Part shown: positions 7,360-16,064 of the stretch, piece by piece
How positions within the stretch are numbered: the stretch's first letter is position 1
How the letters are laid out: each line of letters starts with the position of its first letter
Assembly (NCBI GenBank): GCA_963775085.1
Contig: CAVZHO010000006.1
Coordinates: forward strand, 186,001-250,000
From: JAAFIP01 sp963775085
Lineage (GTDB): Bacteria > Pseudomonadota > Gammaproteobacteria > Burkholderiales > Burkholderiaceae_C
Reading direction: 5' to 3'
DNA length: 64,000 nt
Notes under the pieces: model-generated
Databases searched by the model: none
What the model was told of the DNA's origin: nothing
What the model saw: the letters and a program-made list of their open reading frames with translations, nothing else
Made by a program: the position numbers and the translations under genes

Positions 7360-8289
7360 TCAGCGCCCATCCTTCCCCAGCGTGACCAGCAGCATGCCCA
7401 CTAGCGCAATGCCAAATGCCAGCATCTGCACCGCACCCATGCGTTCGCCCAGCCACAGTACGCCCACTGCCGCCGCGCTGATGGGCAGCATGACGGTAAA
7501 AACTCCTGCCTGCGACGAGGCCACCGTTTTGAGCCCGGTCATCCACAGCCACACCGTCCACACACTGGCGGCCAAAGCGTAGAACAGCAGGAGCAGCCAA
7601 GTGCCGTTGGGCACGGCGGCAAAGTCAAAACCCAGCGCCTGGTACACCCCGAAGGGGGTGACCAAAGCCAAGCCCCACAGGTTGACCAGTGAGGTGATGC
7701 GCCTGGGCCCCAGCACGCCCACCAGCTTTTTGCCAATGACGGCGTAGGCCGCCTCGCACAGTACCGCGGCAAAAACCAGCAGATTGCCCAGCAGGGCATT
7801 GTCAGCGCTGTGTTTGCCGATTAAATCAGCCTGTAGTCCTTGTGATGTGGACGTAAGTAGCTCCGATTTTGATAGTGACACCAAACTGATACCCAGTACC
7901 GCACAGGCCACCGCCAGCCACAGGCGGGGGCTGATACGCTCGCGCAAAAACCACCAGCTCATCACCGCCACGCAGGCCGGAATGCTGGCCATGATGACGC
8001 CTGCGGCTACGGCGCTGGTCAGGCTCACGCCGTAGAGCATGCAGATGGAGAACAAGAAATTGCCGAGGAAGGATTCTAAAAACACCAGGCGCTTGGTCTG
8101 GGCTGTCATGGCGGGCTCGTGAGCAGGTTTGCGCAGCCAGTGTGGCATGGCCAGCGCGCCGATGCCAAAACGCAGCCAGGCTAGCAAAAACACGGGGAAA
8201 ACGGCTACCAGGCCCTTGGACAGACCCACGTAGCTGCCCACCAGGGTCATGGACAGGGCAAGGCAGGCGTAGGCGGCAAGGCGGGGCAC
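7360..8289 (-). CDS. EamA/DMT-family membrane transporter
   Basis: About 309 residues with ten predicted membrane segments arranged as two EamA repeats, the usual size for drug/metabolite exporters. The start is taken as GTG at 8289, because the first membrane helix begins just after it (RLAAYACLALSMTLVG). An upstream ATG would run into the divergent gene at 8326. The loop after the fifth helix contains an in-frame copy of the hairpin repeat (7823-7875) encoding SELLTSTSQGLQADL. The substrate cannot be read from sequence. Confidence 0.82.
   Translation of the reverse strand: MPRLAAYACLALSMTLVGSYVGLSKGLVAVFPVFLLAWLRFGIGALAMPHWLRKPAHEPAMTAQTKRLVFLESFLGNFLFSICMLYGVSLTSAVAAGVIMASIPACVAVMSWWFLRERISPRLWLAVACAVLGISLVSLSKSELLTSTSQGLQADLIGKHSADNALLGNLLVFAAVLCEAAYAVIGKKLVGVLGPRRITSLVNLWGLALVTPFGVYQALGFDFAAVPNGTWLLLLFYALAASVWTVWLWMTGLKTVASSQAGVFTVMLPISAAAVGVLWLGERMGAVQMLAFGIALVGMLLVTLGKDGR
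7823..7875 (-). repeat. Intragenic hairpin repeat in the transporter gene
   Basis: In coding sense it reads CTATC, then GAGCTACTTACGTCC, 8 bases, AAGGACTACAGGCTGATTT. It matches the copy inside folP at nearly every position outside the loop. It encodes ELLTS...QGLQADL in a cytoplasmic or periplasmic loop. Confidence 0.82.
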
Positions 8290-8325
8290 GGGTGGGTCAC
8301 AATAGAGTTTTTTAGAGCCCCCATC

Positions 8326-8742
8326 ATGCCAGAGCCCATTTTGCCAACCGCTGCCAACGCATCCGCCGAACGCCTGTTTTTTGTCTACGGCACGCTGCGC
8401 AAGGGGGACGATAACGACATTACCCGTTTGCAGCCCGCGCCGCGCTACGTGGGCACGGCGCGCATCCAGGGCGTGATGTTCCACCTGGGCGGCTACCCTG
8501 GGGTGACCCTGGGGGGCGACAAAGACATTGTGGGCGAGGTGTATGCCGTTGCGCCGCAGCTAGAGGCCAAGCTGGACGCGATTGAGAGCGAATACCCCGC
8601 GCAACCCGATGAATATGCCAAGCGTGCTATTGCCGTGCGACTGGATGGCACCACCTTGGACTGCTTTGTGTACGAGATCAACCCGCGCTTTGCCGTGGGT
8701 AAACCAGTGATTGCCAGTGGCGACTGGGTAAAGGACCGCTGA
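8326..8742 (+). CDS. Gamma-glutamylcyclotransferase-like protein (AIG2/YtfP fold)
   Basis: A 138-residue cytosolic protein of the GGCT-like superfamily. The phosphate/substrate-binding motif VYGTLRKG is at residues 20-27, and the likely catalytic acid is the Glu in DAIESEYP (about residue 88). Family members cyclise gamma-glutamyl compounds or act as gamma-glutamylamine cyclotransferases; the exact substrate is unknown. Its stop overlaps the folP start (TGATG), so the two genes are translationally coupled. It diverges from the EamA transporter gene. Confidence 0.83.
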   Translation: MPEPILPTAANASAERLFFVYGTLRKGDDNDITRLQPAPRYVGTARIQGVMFHLGGYPGVTLGGDKDIVGEVYAVAPQLEAKLDAIESEYPAQPDEYAKRAIAVRLDGTTLDCFVYEINPRFAVGKPVIASGDWVKDR

Positions 8743-9653
8743 TGGGCCAGCCTGTTCCTCCATGGGGCGAAGCACCACGACAGCCCGCTGCGCAAGCGTC
8801 CGCGCAGTGGCAAACCAGGCGCTTCTTGATTGATTTGAGTCAGCCGCAGGTCATGGGCATCGTCAACGTCACGCCCGACTCGTTCTCTGACGGCGGCCAG
8901 CACGCCAGCACCCGCGCCGCCCTGCTGCACTGCGAGCAACTGCTCAAAGACGGCGCGCAGATACTGGATATCGGCGGCGAGTCGTCACGCCCCGGCGCAG
9001 CGCCGCTGCCTTTGCAGGAGGAACTGGCGCGCGTGCTGCCGGTCGTGCAAGGCGCGGTCCAACTGGGCGTGCCCGTCTCGGTAGACACCTATAAACCCGA
9101 GGTCATGCAGGCCGTGCTGGACGCGGGGGCCGACATCATCAACGACATTTGGGCCTTTCGGCAGCCGGGCGCGGCACAGGTGGTGGCACGCTTTCCGCAG
9201 TGCGGCCTGGTGCTGATGCATATGCACGGCAGCCCGCAGACGATGCAAACCGCGCCCATGGACTGCGCCGATGTGGTGGCTCAGGTGATCGCTGATGTAC
9301 TATCATTTTGTGAGCTGCTTACGTCCAGGCGACAGGGACTACAGGCTGATTTGTCAGTCAAAAACCGGTTGGTGATCGACCCCGGCATTGGTTTTGGCAA
9401 AACCGTGGCGCAAAACTTCGCCCTGCTGGCGCGCCAGGCTGAACTGCTGCGTTTGGGCTACCCGCTGCTGACAGGCTGGTCGCGCAAATCCTCCCTCGGT
9501 GCGGTGACGGGGCTGGGCGCCCAAGACCGCATGCTACCCAGCGTGGCCGCTGCCCTGCTGGCGCTGGAGCGAGGGGCCAGCGTGCTGCGCGTGCACGACG
9601 TGCGCGAGACGGTGCAGGCCGTGCAGGTGTGGCAGGCGATGCGGAGCAATTGA
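8742..9653 (+). CDS. folP: Dihydropteroate synthase
   Basis: A 303-residue TIM-barrel enzyme joining 6-hydroxymethyl-dihydropterin diphosphate to p-aminobenzoate in folate synthesis, the sulfonamide target. Signatures are MGIVNVTPDSFSDGG (about 38-52), GGESSRPGA and DPGIGFGKT. The protein is longer than usual because of an N-terminal extension and an insert of about 17 residues (CELLTSRRQGLQADLSV, about 188-204) just before the DPGIGFGK loop. The insert is encoded by the hairpin repeat at 9300-9352. The insert lies between a helix and the next strand, so activity is probably kept. Confidence 0.93.
   Translation: MGQPVPPWGEAPRQPAAQASAQWQTRRFLIDLSQPQVMGIVNVTPDSFSDGGQHASTRAALLHCEQLLKDGAQILDIGGESSRPGAAPLPLQEELARVLPVVQGAVQLGVPVSVDTYKPEVMQAVLDAGADIINDIWAFRQPGAAQVVARFPQCGLVLMHMHGSPQTMQTAPMDCADVVAQVIADVLSFCELLTSRRQGLQADLSVKNRLVIDPGIGFGKTVAQNFALLARQAELLRLGYPLLTGWSRKSSLGAVTGLGAQDRMLPSVAAALLALERGASVLRVHDVRETVQAVQVWQAMRSN
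9300..9352 (+). repeat. Intragenic hairpin repeat in folP
   Basis: It reads CTATCATTTT, then GAGCTGCTTACGTCC, an 8-base loop, GGGACTACAGGCTGATTT. The inner GTCC/GGAC arms pair. It stays in frame and encodes ELLTSRRQGLQADL. Confidence 0.82.
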
Positions 9654-9762
9654 TACAGACAGAGGTAACGCAAAAAGCGCAGAAAATTGGCAAAAAACGC
9701 AAAATGATTTAAATGCGCCAAGGTGATAATGGATAAACTATTGGATTAGTCAATAGCTATAC

Positions 9763-9803
9763 TTAGCATAGCTGCTTACGTCCTGCCGACAAGGACTACA
9801 GGG
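9763..9803 (+). repeat. Intergenic hairpin repeat before glmM
   Basis: Core TAGCTGCTTACGTCCT, then GCCGACA, then AGGACTACAGG; the GTCCT/AGGAC arms pair perfectly. It is the intergenic form of the element also found inside folP and the EamA gene. It ends about 20 bases before the glmM start, so it lies in the glmM leader. Confidence 0.83.
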
Positions 9804-9821
9804 ATAAAAGGACCAGAAAAC

Positions 9822-11153
9822 ATGACAAGACAGTACTTTGGCACCGATGGCATACGCGGCACCGTGGGCGCAGCGCCCATCACGCCCGACTTTGTCCTCA
9901 AACTGGCCCACGCCGTGGGCCGCGTGCTGCGCCAAACCGAGGCCAAGCCCACGGTGATGATCGGCAAAGACACCCGCATCTCGGGCTACATGCTCGAGAG
10001 CGCGCTGGAGAGCGGCTTTAACTCCGCCGGTGTCGACGTCGTGCTGCTCGGCCCTCTGCCCACCCCCGGCGTGGCCTACCTGACGCGCGCCATGCGCGCC
10101 AGCCTGGGTGTGGTCATCAGCGCCAGCCACAACCCGTTTGAAGACAACGGCATCAAATTTTTCAGCGCCCAAGGGGCCAAGCTGGACGATGCATGGGAGC
10201 TGGCGGTGGAAAGCATGCTGCAGGAGCCGCCCGTCTGGGCCGCTTCGGCCGACCTGGGAAAAACCACCCGCCTGGAAGATGCGGCGGGCCGCTATATCGA
10301 GTTTGCCAAAAGCACTTTTGCCACCGACCTCACCCTCAAGGGCCTGAAAATTGTCGTCGACGGCGCGCACGGCGCGGCCTACCATATTGGCCCCAAAGTC
10401 TTTCACGAGTTGGGTGCCGAGGTCGTCGCCATCGGCTGCGCGCCCGATGGCCTGAACATCAACCAAGACGTGGGTGCCACGCATCCCGAGGCACTGGTGC
10501 AAGCCGTCAAAGACCACCGTGCAGACTACGGCATTGCGCTGGACGGCGATGCCGACCGCCTGCAGTTTGTCGACAGCACCGGCCGCCTCTTCAATGGTGA
10601 CGAGGTGCTGTACATGATGGTGTGCGAGCGCCTGGAGCGTGGCGAAAAAGTGCCCGGAGCTGTGGGTACCCTCATGACCAATATGGCGGTAGAGCTCGCA
10701 TTAAAGGAGCGCGGCGTACCTCTGGTGCGCGCCAAAGTCGGCGACCGCTACGTGCTGGAAGAGCTGGAAAAGCGCGGCTGGCTACTGGGCGGTGAAGGCT
10801 CCGGCCACCTGCTGGCGCTGGACAAACACTCTACCGGCGACGGCATCATCAGCGCCCTGCAGGTGCTGCAAGCCGTGCAACGCAGCGGCAAAACCTTCGC
10901 CCAAATTTTGAACGGCATGGCTATCTTTCCGCAGGTACTGCTCAACGTTCGCTTGAAGAATGGCCAAGTGTGGAAAACCCCGGCACTCGATGCGATGGTG
11001 AAAACCATCGAAGCCGAGCTGGGCCAGACCGGCCGCGTCCTCATCCGCCCCAGCGGCACCGAGCCCTTGGTGCGCGTCATGGTGGAGGCGCGGGATGCCG
11101 TGCAGGCCAAGGCGTGCGCGCAGCGGATGGTGGATGTGATCACAAGCGGCTAA
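9822..11153 (+). CDS. glmM: Phosphoglucosamine mutase
   Basis: A 443-residue cytosolic enzyme that interconverts glucosamine-6-phosphate and glucosamine-1-phosphate on the way to UDP-GlcNAc, for peptidoglycan and LPS. The active-site phosphoserine is Ser102 in ISASHNPFEDNGIK. The metal loop DGDADR lies near residues 241-246 and the C-terminal phosphate-binding loop is RPSGTEP. Length and order match the family. The folP-glmM order is common in proteobacteria. An SD-like AAAGGA lies ahead of the ATG. Confidence 0.96.
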   Translation: MTRQYFGTDGIRGTVGAAPITPDFVLKLAHAVGRVLRQTEAKPTVMIGKDTRISGYMLESALESGFNSAGVDVVLLGPLPTPGVAYLTRAMRASLGVVISASHNPFEDNGIKFFSAQGAKLDDAWELAVESMLQEPPVWAASADLGKTTRLEDAAGRYIEFAKSTFATDLTLKGLKIVVDGAHGAAYHIGPKVFHELGAEVVAIGCAPDGLNINQDVGATHPEALVQAVKDHRADYGIALDGDADRLQFVDSTGRLFNGDEVLYMMVCERLERGEKVPGAVGTLMTNMAVELALKERGVPLVRAKVGDRYVLEELEKRGWLLGGEGSGHLLALDKHSTGDGIISALQVLQAVQRSGKTFAQILNGMAIFPQVLLNVRLKNGQVWKTPALDAMVKTIEAELGQTGRVLIRPSGTEPLVRVMVEARDAVQAKACAQRMVDVITSG

Positions 11154-11214
11154 CACGTTCCAGATACGCAAGGTAATTTAAAATAAGTATCAACTTCTTG
11201 ATAAACCTTCAACC

Positions 11215-11691
11215 ATGAAAATCGAAAAAAACACCGCCGTCACCATGCAATTCAAACTCACCGAGTCCAATGGCAAAGTGATTGAAAACAGCGGCAAACC
11301 CGCCGTCTACCTGCATGGAGGCTATGGCAACACGCTGCCCAAAATTGAAGAAGCATTAGACGGCAAAGAGGCGGGTTACGCCGTGACGTTGAACCTGGTC
11401 GCCGCCGATGCCTTTGGCGTGTACGACGAGGCGCTCTTGCGCACTTTGCCTAAAAAGCAGTTTCCACCGGGCGTAAAAGTCGGTGGCCAGCTCGAAGGCC
11501 GCGGAGACGACGGCAGCATGCAGGTGTTTACCGTGATGAAGATCAAGGGCGACACGGTGTATATGGATGCCAACCACCCGATGGCGGGCAAAGATGTGCG
11601 CTTTGACTTAAAAGTGCTCTCGGTGCGCGCAGCAACCCAGGAAGAAATTACCCACCAGCATGTGCATGGTGAGCATGGGCACCAGCACTAG
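11215..11691 (+). CDS. SlyD-like FKBP-type peptidyl-prolyl isomerase
   Basis: A 158-residue FKBP with an inserted IF (flap) domain, as in SlyD/FkpB proteins: FKBP strands at the N terminus, DAFGVYDEALLRTLPKKQFP as the hinge, then the flap and a return VYMDANHPMAGKDVRFDLKV. The last residues (HQHVHGEHGHQH) are His-rich and may bind nickel or zinc, as in SlyD. It acts as a chaperone and prolyl isomerase in the cytosol. It is a single gene with its own gap on both sides. Confidence 0.9.
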   Translation: MKIEKNTAVTMQFKLTESNGKVIENSGKPAVYLHGGYGNTLPKIEEALDGKEAGYAVTLNLVAADAFGVYDEALLRTLPKKQFPPGVKVGGQLEGRGDDGSMQVFTVMKIKGDTVYMDANHPMAGKDVRFDLKVLSVRAATQEEITHQHVHGEHGHQH

Positions 11692-11729
11692 CTATCGGCT
11701 GCGCGACAGGGTGAGGCGCCCTGGCTCGC

Positions 11730-11735
11730 TATAAT
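11730..11735 (+). promoter_or_regulatory. Possible -10 element before the hybrid kinase
   Basis: TATAAT lies 22 bases before the kinase ATG and is followed by six further T. There is no convincing -35, and the short stem CAGGG/CCCTG just upstream followed by the T-run could instead be a weak terminator for the FKBP gene. Confidence 0.35.
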
Positions 11736-11757
11736 TTTTTCCTGTTCCTCTCACACC

Positions 11758-14013
11758 ATGTCAAAGGTAGCTATGGATTCAGAAGTAACCTTTGAAAAAA
11801 AGCTCCAACTGGCCATGCTGATCGCCAGCATCCTGACCGTGCTTTCGGGTCTGCTGACCTGGAAGGTGGTGGCCGATGCTGACAGCGCGGCGCAGTCGGT
11901 GCGCCACTCCAACAAGGTGCTTGACGAGATAGCTATTGCACGCGAGGGTACGATCCAGATCGAGTCTATGACGCGCGGTTACATGGTGTATGGTGATAAA
12001 ACTTTACTGGCCGGGCGTGACGCTGTGGCCAAGCGGCGCGCCGAGGCCATTGCCCAGGTAGAAAAAGAAACGGCGGGCAATCCCAGACAACAGGCGCGCA
12101 TACCCGAGTTGCGCAAGGCCGTCCTGGATCGGCGTGTATTGGCTGACCAACTCATTGCGCTGCGTGAAACCCAGGGCTTTGAGGCTGCACGCAGTTTTGG
12201 TGCAGGGGCGAACATAGAGCAGACCCGCAGGAGCTATTTGACCGTGTTGGAGGAAATAGAGGCCGAGGAGCGCAATCTGCTCCAGCAGCGCGATGTGGAG
12301 CAAGTGAAGGCGCGCAACAATGCCATGGCCATGGGCCTGCTCACGGCTTTGGCGATGCTGGGTACTTTGACCACCGCATTTTTGATGATCAACCGGCATG
12401 CGGGCAGCATGGCCACAGCGCGCAACAAACTGCAAGAGTCCAACAGTAGCCTGCAGGTGGCCAAAGATGCTGCCGAGCATGCGAATGCCTCCAAAGATAC
12501 CTTTTTGGCTACCATGAGCCACGAAATCCGTACGCCCATGAGTGGTTTGCTGGGCATGCTGGAGCTGCTGTCACTGTCCAAGCTGAGCAGTGAACAGGCC
12601 GAAACGCTGGCGGTGGCGCGCGACTCAGGCCATGCATTGGGGCGCATCATTGACGACATTCTGGACCACGCCAAAATCAAGGCAGGCAAGCTGGCGATAA
12701 ACCCCGAGCCCATTTCGCTGGGCCATTTACTGCAACGCAATGTCAACACCTATTTTGCCGTGGCCAGCCGCAAAGGCCTGACGCTGCGCCAGACCGTGGA
12801 CCCGCGCATCAGCCCTGCCGTGCTGGCCGACCCGATACGCCTGTTGCAAGTTTTGGGCAATTTGGTCAGCAATGCCATCAAGTTCACAGAGCAGGGCTAT
12901 GTCGAAGTACGCGCTGAATTGGTCGGGCGCAACGCGGGCAGTGAGCGGGTGCGCCTGTCGGTCAAGGACACCGGCATTGGCATGACACCCGAGGTGCAGG
13001 CGCGCGTGTTTCAGCCGTTTGAGCAGGCTGGCATGGATACCGAGCGCTTGTATGGCGGCACGGGCCTGGGCCTGGCCATCAGTCGCCGCCTGGCGCAAAT
13101 GATGGGTTCTGACATCGTTGTGGACAGCATGCCCGGCATAGGCACCACCATGAGCATCACCCTGGAGCTAATGGTTACCGATGCCCAACCTGTTACGCGG
13201 CTTGCCTCCTCCGGTGTGCAGCCCCTGTGGCAACAGACAGATCAGGCGGTGCCCGCAGTAGTTGCGGCACCGCCGAGTGCGTTGGTGACCCATCTGGACG
13301 GTGCATTGGGCCCCTGGGTGCTGGCAGTGGATGACAATCCTACCAACCGTTTGCTGATGGCCAGGCAACTGAGTGCATTGGGTATGCAGGTGCAAACCGC
13401 CGCGCATGGACAGGAGGCGCTGTATATGTGGCGTGCCTGTAAATTTGCCTTGATTATTACCGACTGCAATATGCCCGAGATGGATGGCTATGCCTTCACC
13501 CGCACCCTGCGCGAAGCAGAACAAAAACAGGGCCGTGTGCGCACGCCCGTTTTGGGTTGGACGGCCAATGCACTGCCCAATACCTTGCGCGATTGCCAGG
13601 CTGCTGGCATGGACGATGTGCTGACCAAGCCCTCTGAGCTGCGGCAACTGCGCGCGCTGTTGGTCAAGTGGTTGCTCGGCAACCCGGCCGCACCGGCTGG
13701 GGGCAGCTTCGTTGGCGGTGGAGGCCGGTGGTCAACCTGCAACTGCTGCGGGAAGTGTGTGGCAATAGCCCCGATATGTTGCGCGAGTTTACGCAGATCC
13801 ATCACGCGAATCGTTCCAGACAAGCAAATTCCTGACGCTGGCCCATGCGCTGGAGAGCCAGCAGATGGAAATGATCGAGCTGGCAGGCCACAAAATGAAA
13901 AGCTCGGCCGGCATCATTGGTGCGCAGTCCTTGCTGGCATTGTGTACGCACCTGGAGCAAGCGGCCAGCAGCGGCAATGTGGCTGCACTGCCCGCACTGC
14001 GCACACTCTTTGA
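11758..14013 (+). CDS. Hybrid sensor histidine kinase, frame broken before Hpt
   Basis: Membrane segments near residues 16-36 and 191-211 enclose a CHASE3-like periplasmic sensor domain. The cytosolic part has HisKA with His255 (MSHEIRTP), HATPase (with GGTGLGLAISRRL) and a receiver domain with Asp569 (IITDCNMPEMDG). After the receiver (about residue 645) the frame becomes low-complexity sequence. The true continuation, an Hpt domain, lies in two other frames. One missing base in the linker near 13698-13727 and another at the TT at 13829-13830 would restore a single protein ending at 14065. Sequence error or recent decay cannot be told apart here. Confidence 0.82.
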   Translation: MSKVAMDSEVTFEKKLQLAMLIASILTVLSGLLTWKVVADADSAAQSVRHSNKVLDEIAIAREGTIQIESMTRGYMVYGDKTLLAGRDAVAKRRAEAIAQVEKETAGNPRQQARIPELRKAVLDRRVLADQLIALRETQGFEAARSFGAGANIEQTRRSYLTVLEEIEAEERNLLQQRDVEQVKARNNAMAMGLLTALAMLGTLTTAFLMINRHAGSMATARNKLQESNSSLQVAKDAAEHANASKDTFLATMSHEIRTPMSGLLGMLELLSLSKLSSEQAETLAVARDSGHALGRIIDDILDHAKIKAGKLAINPEPISLGHLLQRNVNTYFAVASRKGLTLRQTVDPRISPAVLADPIRLLQVLGNLVSNAIKFTEQGYVEVRAELVGRNAGSERVRLSVKDTGIGMTPEVQARVFQPFEQAGMDTERLYGGTGLGLAISRRLAQMMGSDIVVDSMPGIGTTMSITLELMVTDAQPVTRLASSGVQPLWQQTDQAVPAVVAAPPSALVTHLDGALGPWVLAVDDNPTNRLLMARQLSALGMQVQTAAHGQEALYMWRACKFALIITDCNMPEMDGYAFTRTLREAEQKQGRVRTPVLGWTANALPNTLRDCQAAGMDDVLTKPSELRQLRALLVKWLLGNPAAPAGGSFVGGGGRWSTCNCCGKCVAIAPICCASLRRSITRIVPDKQIPDAGPCAGEPADGNDRAGRPQNEKLGRHHWCAVLAGIVYAPGASGQQRQCGCTARTAHTL

Positions 14014-14065
14014 CCAGGAAGCGCAGCGCGTGATGGACGCGCTGGCGGCTTTGGAAAGTGCTTAA
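13728..14065 (+). pseudogene. Displaced Hpt domain of the hybrid kinase
   Basis: Segment 13728-13836 in one frame gives VVNLQLLREVCGNSPDMLRE; after a second shift, 13831-14065 gives FLTLAHALESQQMEMIELAG, then HKMKSSAGIIGAQ, the phosphotransfer His motif. The Hpt sequence is well kept, so the breaks are recent or artefactual. ATG 13865 with a GGAGAG ahead could start a free Hpt fragment of 66 residues. Confidence 0.7.
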
Positions 14066-14097
14066 CCCGCCATGAATACGCTGCGCGAGGTCGTATT

Positions 14098-15213
14098 GTG
14101 CCGTTGATCGTGGTCATTGAAGATGACGATGCCATGCGTATGCTGATCCGGCAGATGCTGCATAACCAGGGCCATGATGTCATGCCCGCAGAAGATGGCA
14201 TGCGGGGTCTGGAGCTGATTCGCGAATACAAACCCAAACTGATCATCAGCGATGTGCAAATGCCCGCAATGGACGGTTTTGCCGTGCTGGCCGCCGTGCG
14301 CCAGGATGCCAGCCTGGCTACCATCCCATTTATCATGCTCACCGCCTTGCAGGAGCGCAGCCATATGCGCCAGGGCATGGCTGCCGGGGCGGATGATTAT
14401 CTGAGCAAACCGTTTTCTACCGAAGAATTGCGCGCCGCCGTGGACGCGCAGATCAACAAGATGATCCGCAGTGACGTGCAGCGTATTTTGGGGATGAAAA
14501 CCGCCGTGGACATGGAGGCGACCCGCCAGCACCAGGAGATCAGCAAGTTGTATGAAATGCGCATGGCCAGAACCTTGCGTGAGCAATGGCCCGCAAGCGG
14601 CGGTAAGCAAGACGGCGGAAAGTTTGGCAATGCCACCGTGCTGTATGCAGACATACAGGACTATGACCGCTGGAATGCAGCACTCTCCAGCGATGAGTTG
14701 AGCGAATTGATTAACCATCTCTACAGTAGCGTGAGCGACACGGTACACCTGTTTGGCGCCCACCACATGCAGTTTGTAGGTGAAGGCATGCTGTGTGTGT
14801 TTGTCGACGAGGCCGACACCATATCCGTCAACCATGCCCTGCGCGCGGTGCGGGCCGCGTTGGGCCTGGGGGATGCCACTCGGCGCGTCAATGCCTTTGT
14901 GCACAAGCGTTTTCCAGGCAGACATCTACCCCCGTTTACCACGAGGGTGGCGTTAGACAGCGGCACCGTCGCGTTTACCCATCTGAGTGGCCCATTTGGC
15001 GGTGCTGTGCACAACACGCCGGTGGGCGCTACCGTCACAGCGGCGCTGCGGCTGTTTCAATGCACCCCTGGATTGAATTGGGCCATCGCATGCAGCGCCC
15101 AAACAGCGCGCCTGGTCGCAGGAACCGTCAAGCTGGGCAGGCAGGCCGTAGTAGAGGTGCCGGGCCACGCCATGGGGTTTGAGGTGGTCGAGGTGTTGAG
15201 TATGCTGGAATAA
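14098..15213 (+). CDS. Response regulator with class III nucleotide cyclase domain
   Basis: 371 residues from a GTG start. A receiver domain (about 1-125) has the phosphoacceptor Asp52 (IISDVQMPAMDG) and the switch Lys in YLSKPFS. A coiled linker precedes a class III adenylate/guanylate cyclase catalytic domain (about 178-360). The first metal Asp is Asp185 (YADIQDYD). The second metal position, normally GD, reads VGEG, so Asp is replaced by Glu229. It probably receives phosphate from the hybrid kinase just upstream, coupling a two-component signal to cyclic nucleotide synthesis. Activity is uncertain given the substitution. Confidence 0.82.
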   Translation: MPLIVVIEDDDAMRMLIRQMLHNQGHDVMPAEDGMRGLELIREYKPKLIISDVQMPAMDGFAVLAAVRQDASLATIPFIMLTALQERSHMRQGMAAGADDYLSKPFSTEELRAAVDAQINKMIRSDVQRILGMKTAVDMEATRQHQEISKLYEMRMARTLREQWPASGGKQDGGKFGNATVLYADIQDYDRWNAALSSDELSELINHLYSSVSDTVHLFGAHHMQFVGEGMLCVFVDEADTISVNHALRAVRAALGLGDATRRVNAFVHKRFPGRHLPPFTTRVALDSGTVAFTHLSGPFGGAVHNTPVGATVTAALRLFQCTPGLNWAIACSAQTARLVAGTVKLGRQAVVEVPGHAMGFEVVEVLSMLE

Positions 15214-15244
15214 GTGGCAGCATCTGCACAGTTGACATGAAAAT

Positions 15245-16027
15245 TTACGCCTTTACCGCCCCACTTGCCACGGCCGCTGCTTGCACCGCAGCAGCCCGCG
15301 CCGCTTTCACTTCAGCCTCCACGCGCTCTGAATACCGGTCGGTCAACATGTCCGTCTGCCCGCGCAGCAGGATGGTAAAGCGCACCAGCTCTTCCATGGT
15401 GTCTACGATGCGGTCGTAGTAGCTGCTGGGCCGCATGCGGTCTTGCATGGGGCCAGTTTCGCCAAACTCTTTGTAGGCCATGGCCACGCTGCTTTGGTTG
15501 GGGATGGTCACCATGCGCATCCAGCGGCCTAGCAGGCGCAGGGTATTGACAGCGTTGAACGACTGCGAGCCGCCGCTGACCTGCATCACCGCCAGCGTGC
15601 GGCCTTGGGTGGGGCGCAGCGCGCCCATCGACAGCGGCAAATGGTCGATCTGTGCTTTCATTACCCCGGTAATGGCGCCATGCCGCTCTGGGCTGCACCA
15701 TACTTGGCCTTCAGACCACAGCGACAGCGCGCGCAGCTCGGCCACGGCGGGGTGGTTGTCGTTCTCAATCTGGTCTGGCAAGGGCAGGTCAGACGGGTCA
15801 AAGATGCGCGCCTCAGCGCCAAAAAATTGCAGCAGGCGGGCGGCTTCTTCCACGGCCAGGCGCGAGAAGGCCCGAGGGCGCAGCGAGCCGTACAGCAGCA
15901 AAATGCGCGGTGCGTGGCCGCCCGGGTCTAGCGACTGTGCTAAGTTTTGTCCAGTGCGGTATTGAGCGAACTGTGCTTGCAGGGCGGGGAGCTGGGTTGG
16001 GTGGGTGACGGTGCGTAGGCGAGACAT
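15245..16027 (-). CDS. arsH: ArsH, NADPH-dependent FMN oxidoreductase
   Basis: A 260-residue flavodoxin-fold protein with the FMN loop ILLLYGSLRPRAFSR and the family core PERHGAITGVMKAQIDHLPL. ArsH oxidises trivalent organoarsenicals to the pentavalent state. The start is taken at ATG 16027 (MSRLRTVTHP); the frame is open further upstream, but that part lies in aqpS. It is the last gene of arsR-arsI-arsC-aqpS-arsH, 37 bases after aqpS. The C-terminal tail is Ala/Val-rich and variable. Confidence 0.92.
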   Translation of the reverse strand: MSRLRTVTHPTQLPALQAQFAQYRTGQNLAQSLDPGGHAPRILLLYGSLRPRAFSRLAVEEAARLLQFFGAEARIFDPSDLPLPDQIENDNHPAVAELRALSLWSEGQVWCSPERHGAITGVMKAQIDHLPLSMGALRPTQGRTLAVMQVSGGSQSFNAVNTLRLLGRWMRMVTIPNQSSVAMAYKEFGETGPMQDRMRPSSYYDRIVDTMEELVRFTILLRGQTDMLTDRYSERVEAEVKAARAAAVQAAAVASGAVKA

Positions 16028-16064
16028 CAGGGGTTGAATTTCAGGGTGAGCAGGTTGAACTTGG

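Noticed and set aside
7226..7600. Minus-strand frame containing the tandem repeat peptide
   Set aside because: It overlaps the EamA gene in another frame. Its apparent repeat peptide merely reflects the 36-bp DNA repeat.
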